Shown: in pieces, positions 60,988-64,000 of the stretch | How the letters are laid out: every line of letters starts with the position of its first letter | Position numbering within the stretch: position 1 is the stretch's first letter | From: Arthrobacter sp. ISL-28 | GTDB lineage: Bacteria; Actinomycetota; Actinomycetes; Actinomycetales; Micrococcaceae | Length of the DNA stretch: 64,000 nt | Assembly: GCF_018613875.1 (NCBI RefSeq) | Contig: NZ_JAGGPJ010000036.1 | Span: forward strand, 1-64,000 | Reading direction: 5' to 3' | The notes under the pieces: generated by a model | What the model was told of the DNA's origin: nothing | Seen by the model: the letters and a program-made list of their open reading frames with translations, nothing else | Databases searched by the model: none | Translations under genes and position numbers: made by a program

Positions 60988-62553
60988 GTGACACGTATCG
61001 GGATCGTGGCCGAATTGGGCTCCGAGACAAGAGTGGCGGCGACGCCCGTCACCGTGAAACAGCTGTTGGAGTTGGGCTACGAGGTTGTGGTCGAGAAGGG
61101 CGCGGGGGAGTCCGCGTCGTTCCGTGATGACGCGTACGCCGGGGCGGGGGCCGTGATCGTGGGCGCCGATGAGGCGTGGGGGTCTGAGGTGGTGCTGCGG
61201 ATCAATCCGCCCACTGAGGAAGAGATCGGCCGGCTTGCCGAGGGGGCGACGCTGATCGGGATGCTGGCCCCGGGCCTGCGCCCGGAGCTGGTGGAGGCCT
61301 TGGCGGCGCGGCCGATCACCGCCTTGGCGCTGGATGCGGTACCGCGGATCTCCCGGGCACAGTCGATGGATGTGCTCAGTTCAATGGCAAACATTGCCGG
61401 CTACCGGGCGGTGATCGAGGCCGCCCACGAGTTCGGCCGATTCTTCACTGGACAGGTCACCGCGGCGGGCAAGGTCCCGCCGGCGAAGGTTCTGGTCGCC
61501 GGCGCGGGCGTCGCTGGCCTCGCGGCAATCGGCGCGGCGTCCAGCCTGGGCGCGATCGTGCGGGCGACGGACCCCCGGCCTGAGGTGGCTGACCAGGTGA
61601 AGTCCATCGGCGGGACCTACCTCAAGGTCGAGGTCGAGGAGGAGATGAAGTCCACGGACGGGTACGCCAAGGCGACGTCCGAGGCCTACAACGCCCGCGC
61701 TGCGGAGATCTACACCGAACAGGCCCGCGATGTTGATATCATCATCACCACGGCCCTGATCCCGGGACGTCCCGCACCGAAGCTGCTCACGGCCGAGGAT
61801 GTGGCGGGCATGAAGCCGGGCAGCGTGATCGTGGACATGGCTGCCGGCCAGGGCGGGAACGTGGAAGGCTCGGTCGCCGGGGAACGCGTGATCACAGATA
61901 ACGGCGTTGTGATCCTGGGCTACACGGACCTCCCTGCCCGCCTGCCGGCCCAGGCGTCCCAGTTATACGGGACGAACATGCTGAACCTGCTCAAACTCCT
62001 TACCAAGGACAAGGACGGCCACCTCAGGATCGACTTCGATGACATCGTGCAGCGCTCAGTGACCGTGGTACGGAACGGGGAGAAGACCTGGCCGCCGCCA
62101 CCGGTCCAGGTCTCCGCAGCACCCGCGGTGAAAGCTGAGCTCACTGGCGCCGGGGACTCCGCTGCCGGTATGGCGGGGAAAAAGACCGGGCTGAGCCCGA
62201 CCGGTAAGGCCGGGCTCATTGTCGCCGGCATCGGGGTCCTGTTCGGGATCAACACGGTCGCCCCGGCACCGCTGCCACAGCACTTCACCGTGCTGATGCT
62301 TTCGGTCGTGGTCGGCTTCTACGTCATCGGGAAGGTCCACCACGCCCTCCACACACCACTGATGTCCGTCACCAACGCGATCTCGGGGATCATCGTGGTC
62401 GGTGCGCTGCTACAGGTCACCTCCGGGAACCCCATTATGCAGATTATCGCCGCCGTTGCCGTGCTGCTGGCCAGCATCAACATCTTCGGCGGCTTCGCCC
62501 TCACCCGGCGGATGCTTGCAATGTTCTCCCGAGGAGATAGAGCACGCGGATGA
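60988..62553 (+). CDS. pntA: NAD(P) transhydrogenase alpha subunit
   Basis: The 521-aa PntA has the NAD-binding domain I (LGSETRVAATP, LIGMLAPGL, VAGAGVAGLAAIGAASSLGA, GSVIVDMAAGQGGNVEG) and a C-terminal membrane part with four segments from about residue 405 (GLIVAGIGVLFGINTVAPAP onward). It is the fused alpha form, not split into PntAA/PntAB. With PntB it couples proton flow to NADPH formation from NADH. Its stop overlaps an ATG in the pntB frame. Confidence 0.94.
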   Translation: MTRIGIVAELGSETRVAATPVTVKQLLELGYEVVVEKGAGESASFRDDAYAGAGAVIVGADEAWGSEVVLRINPPTEEEIGRLAEGATLIGMLAPGLRPELVEALAARPITALALDAVPRISRAQSMDVLSSMANIAGYRAVIEAAHEFGRFFTGQVTAAGKVPPAKVLVAGAGVAGLAAIGAASSLGAIVRATDPRPEVADQVKSIGGTYLKVEVEEEMKSTDGYAKATSEAYNARAAEIYTEQARDVDIIITTALIPGRPAPKLLTAEDVAGMKPGSVIVDMAAGQGGNVEGSVAGERVITDNGVVILGYTDLPARLPAQASQLYGTNMLNLLKLLTKDKDGHLRIDFDDIVQRSVTVVRNGEKTWPPPPVQVSAAPAVKAELTGAGDSAAGMAGKKTGLSPTGKAGLIVAGIGVLFGINTVAPAPLPQHFTVLMLSVVVGFYVIGKVHHALHTPLMSVTNAISGIIVVGALLQVTSGNPIMQIIAAVAVLLASINIFGGFALTRRMLAMFSRGDRARG

Positions 62554-62597
62554 GCGCCGTCACTGAAGCAGCAGGAACAATTACGAGGAGCTTAACC

Positions 62598-64000
62598 GTG
62601 TCTGACACCGTCGCCGGTCCGCTGGCCGCAGAATCCATCGCAGGGGCGGCCTACATCGTCGCTGCCCTGCTGTTCATCCTCAGCCTCGCCGGGCTGAGCA
62701 AGCACGAGAAAGCCCGTGCAGGGGTTATCTATGGCATCGCCGGGATGATGATCGCCTTGGCGGCCACCGTCTGGCTGACCCTCCAAGGCGCTTGGGGAAC
62801 GGACCATGGCCTGACCGGACTGACGCTGCTGGTGGCCGCGGTCCTGGTCGGCGGCGCCATCGGGCTCTGGCGGGCCCGTGTGGTGGAAATGACCGGGATG
62901 CCCGAGCTCATTGCTCTGCTGCACAGCTTTGTTGGCCTCGCTGCGGTGCTGGTCGGGTGGAACGGGCATCTGGAGTCCCCGAAACTATCAGCTGACCTGA
63001 TGGCCGTCCATCACGCCGAGGTGTTCATCGGCGTCTTCATCGGGGCGGTGACCTTCTCCGGCTCTATCGTCGCGTTCCTGAAACTCTCGGCGCGGATGAA
63101 ATCCTCACCGCTCATGCTGCCGGGCAAGAACGCGATAAACCTCGGTGCCCTCGCCACTTTCATCGCCCTGACGGTCTGGTACGTCAACGACTCCCAGTTC
63201 TGGCTTCTGGTCGTTGTCACACTGCTCGCCCTGGGACTGGGCTGGCACCTGGTGGCCTCCATCGGCGGCGGCGACATGCCCGTCGTCGTGTCCATGCTCA
63301 ACAGCTACTCCGGCTGGGCCGCGGCAGCGGCGGGATTCCTGCTCAACAATGATCTGCTCATCATCACCGGCGCCCTGGTCGGCTCCTCGGGAGCGTACCT
63401 CTCCTACATCATGTGCAAGGCCATGAACCGGTCATTCATCTCCGTGATCGCCGGCGGGTTCGGCATCCCCGCACTCAACAAAGCGGATGCCGACGACGGT
63501 GAACACCGCGAAATTACGGCCCAAGAAACAGCCGAAATGCTCACCAACGCCTCCAGCGTCGTCATTACCCCCGGCTACGGCATGGCAGTGGCCCAGGCCC
63601 AGTACCCCGTAGCCGAACTCGCCCACCAGCTGCGCGAACGCGGCGTGGACGTGAAATTCGGCATCCACCCCGTCGCCGGCCGCCTGCCCGGACACATGAA
63701 CGTGCTCCTCGCCGAAGCCAAAGTCCCCTATGACATCGTCTTGGAAATGGACGAAATCAACGATGACCTGGACGGCACCTCTGTGGTCCTTGTGATCGGC
63801 GCAAACGACACGGTCAACCCCGCCGCTGCAGAAGACCCCAGCAGCCCCATCGCCGGCATGCCCGTCCTCCGAGTCTGGGAAGCAGACAACGTCGTGGTGT
63901 TCAAACGGTCCATGGCCGCAGGCTACGCCGGCGTCCAAAACCCCCTGTTCTACCGCGACAACTCCCAAATGCTCTTCGGCGACGCCAAACAACGCGTCGA
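62598..64000 (+). CDS. pntB: NAD(P) transhydrogenase beta subunit (3' end outside window)
   Basis: The frame stays open to the window end (about 467 residues). It has an N-terminal set of membrane segments (AAYIVAALLFILSLAGLSKH, VVVTLLALGLGWHLVASIGG) and the NADP-binding domain III: VVITPGYGMAVAQAQYPVAE, FGIHPVAGRLPGHMNVLLAE, VVLVIGANDTVNPAA. A GTG at 62598 with GAGGAG was chosen; an in-frame ATG at 62550 overlapping pntA is an alternative. Only the last few residues appear to be missing. Confidence 0.93.
   Translation, partial: MSDTVAGPLAAESIAGAAYIVAALLFILSLAGLSKHEKARAGVIYGIAGMMIALAATVWLTLQGAWGTDHGLTGLTLLVAAVLVGGAIGLWRARVVEMTGMPELIALLHSFVGLAAVLVGWNGHLESPKLSADLMAVHHAEVFIGVFIGAVTFSGSIVAFLKLSARMKSSPLMLPGKNAINLGALATFIALTVWYVNDSQFWLLVVVTLLALGLGWHLVASIGGGDMPVVVSMLNSYSGWAAAAAGFLLNNDLLIITGALVGSSGAYLSYIMCKAMNRSFISVIAGGFGIPALNKADADDGEHREITAQETAEMLTNASSVVITPGYGMAVAQAQYPVAELAHQLRERGVDVKFGIHPVAGRLPGHMNVLLAEAKVPYDIVLEMDEINDDLDGTSVVLVIGANDTVNPAAAEDPSSPIAGMPVLRVWEADNVVVFKRSMAAGYAGVQNPLFYRDNSQMLFGDAKQRV

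Overview
The window is high-GC DNA with densely packed, often overlapping operons (ATGA/GTGA/TGATG junctions), frequent GTG starts, LivHMGF-type transport, a split pntA/pntB transhydrogenase and many acyl-CoA genes. This suggests an actinobacterium, most likely a Micrococcaceae such as Arthrobacter, Pseudarthrobacter or Paenarthrobacter. That placement comes from protein style and gene content, not from a marker gene. No rRNA, tRNA, CRISPR, transposase or replication gene was seen. The many truncated or frameshifted genes point to an accessory, rearranged region.

Layout. 0-5.5 kb (minus strand): a methylcitrate-cycle operon, gntR-prpD-prpB-prpC, followed by a paired-stem RNA-like element, a ~75-aa unknown protein and panD, ending in a truncated cytosine-deaminase-like gene. 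6-9.2 kb: a decayed phn-type locus (broken tetR, tyrosine phosphatase, broken phnE) joined to a second, degraded copy of the prpC end/RNA element/small gene/panD block. 9.2-14 kb (minus): a branched-chain-amino-acid-type ABC importer (livH, fused livM-livG, livF, binding protein). 14.1-36.2 kb: a TetR regulator and a large acyl-CoA degradation locus with SDRs, crotonases, acyl-CoA dehydrogenases, an aminoglycoside-phosphotransferase-like kinase, a thiolase, an alpha-methylacyl-CoA racemase, two AMP-forming acyl-CoA ligases, three thiolase-fold proteins and two DUF35 Zn-ribbon/OB proteins. 36.3-46.9 kb (plus): etfBA with a cytochrome b, then a valine/isobutyrate-like operon (acyl-CoA dehydrogenase, 3-hydroxyisobutyryl-CoA hydrolase, 3-hydroxyisobutyrate dehydrogenase, crotonase, aldehyde dehydrogenase, CoA transferase, crotonase). 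46.9-50.9 kb: adk-panD-panB, a third small protein, a metallo-beta-lactamase-fold hydrolase and a prpC remnant. 51.2-60.9 kb: a MarR regulator, a MaoC hydratase, an alcohol dehydrogenase, and a TetR-controlled SDR-ACAD-kinase-thiolase-hydroxyacyl-CoA-dehydrogenase operon resembling levulinate/4-hydroxyacid catabolism. 61-64 kb: pntA and the 5' part of pntB.

How it may work together (inference). Imported organic acids are activated by AMP-forming ligases and shortened by beta-oxidation, retro-aldol/thiolase steps and possibly 4-phospho-acyl-CoA chemistry. The propionyl-CoA produced would be consumed by PrpDBC. EtfAB and the cytochrome b would take the dehydrogenase electrons, Adk would recycle AMP, PanB/PanD would feed CoA synthesis, and PntAB would balance NADH and NADPH.

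Two operator families are visible. One is a TCAACCAAN4TTGGTTGA-like palindrome at the 14-29 kb promoters. The other is a tandem TASTAGGANNTCCTASTA palindrome before etfB and the isobutyrate-like operon, with a related site before the marR gene. The most unusual feature is a three-fold association of panD with an uncharacterised small protein and prpC ends, with a covarying RNA-like structure in two of the three copies.
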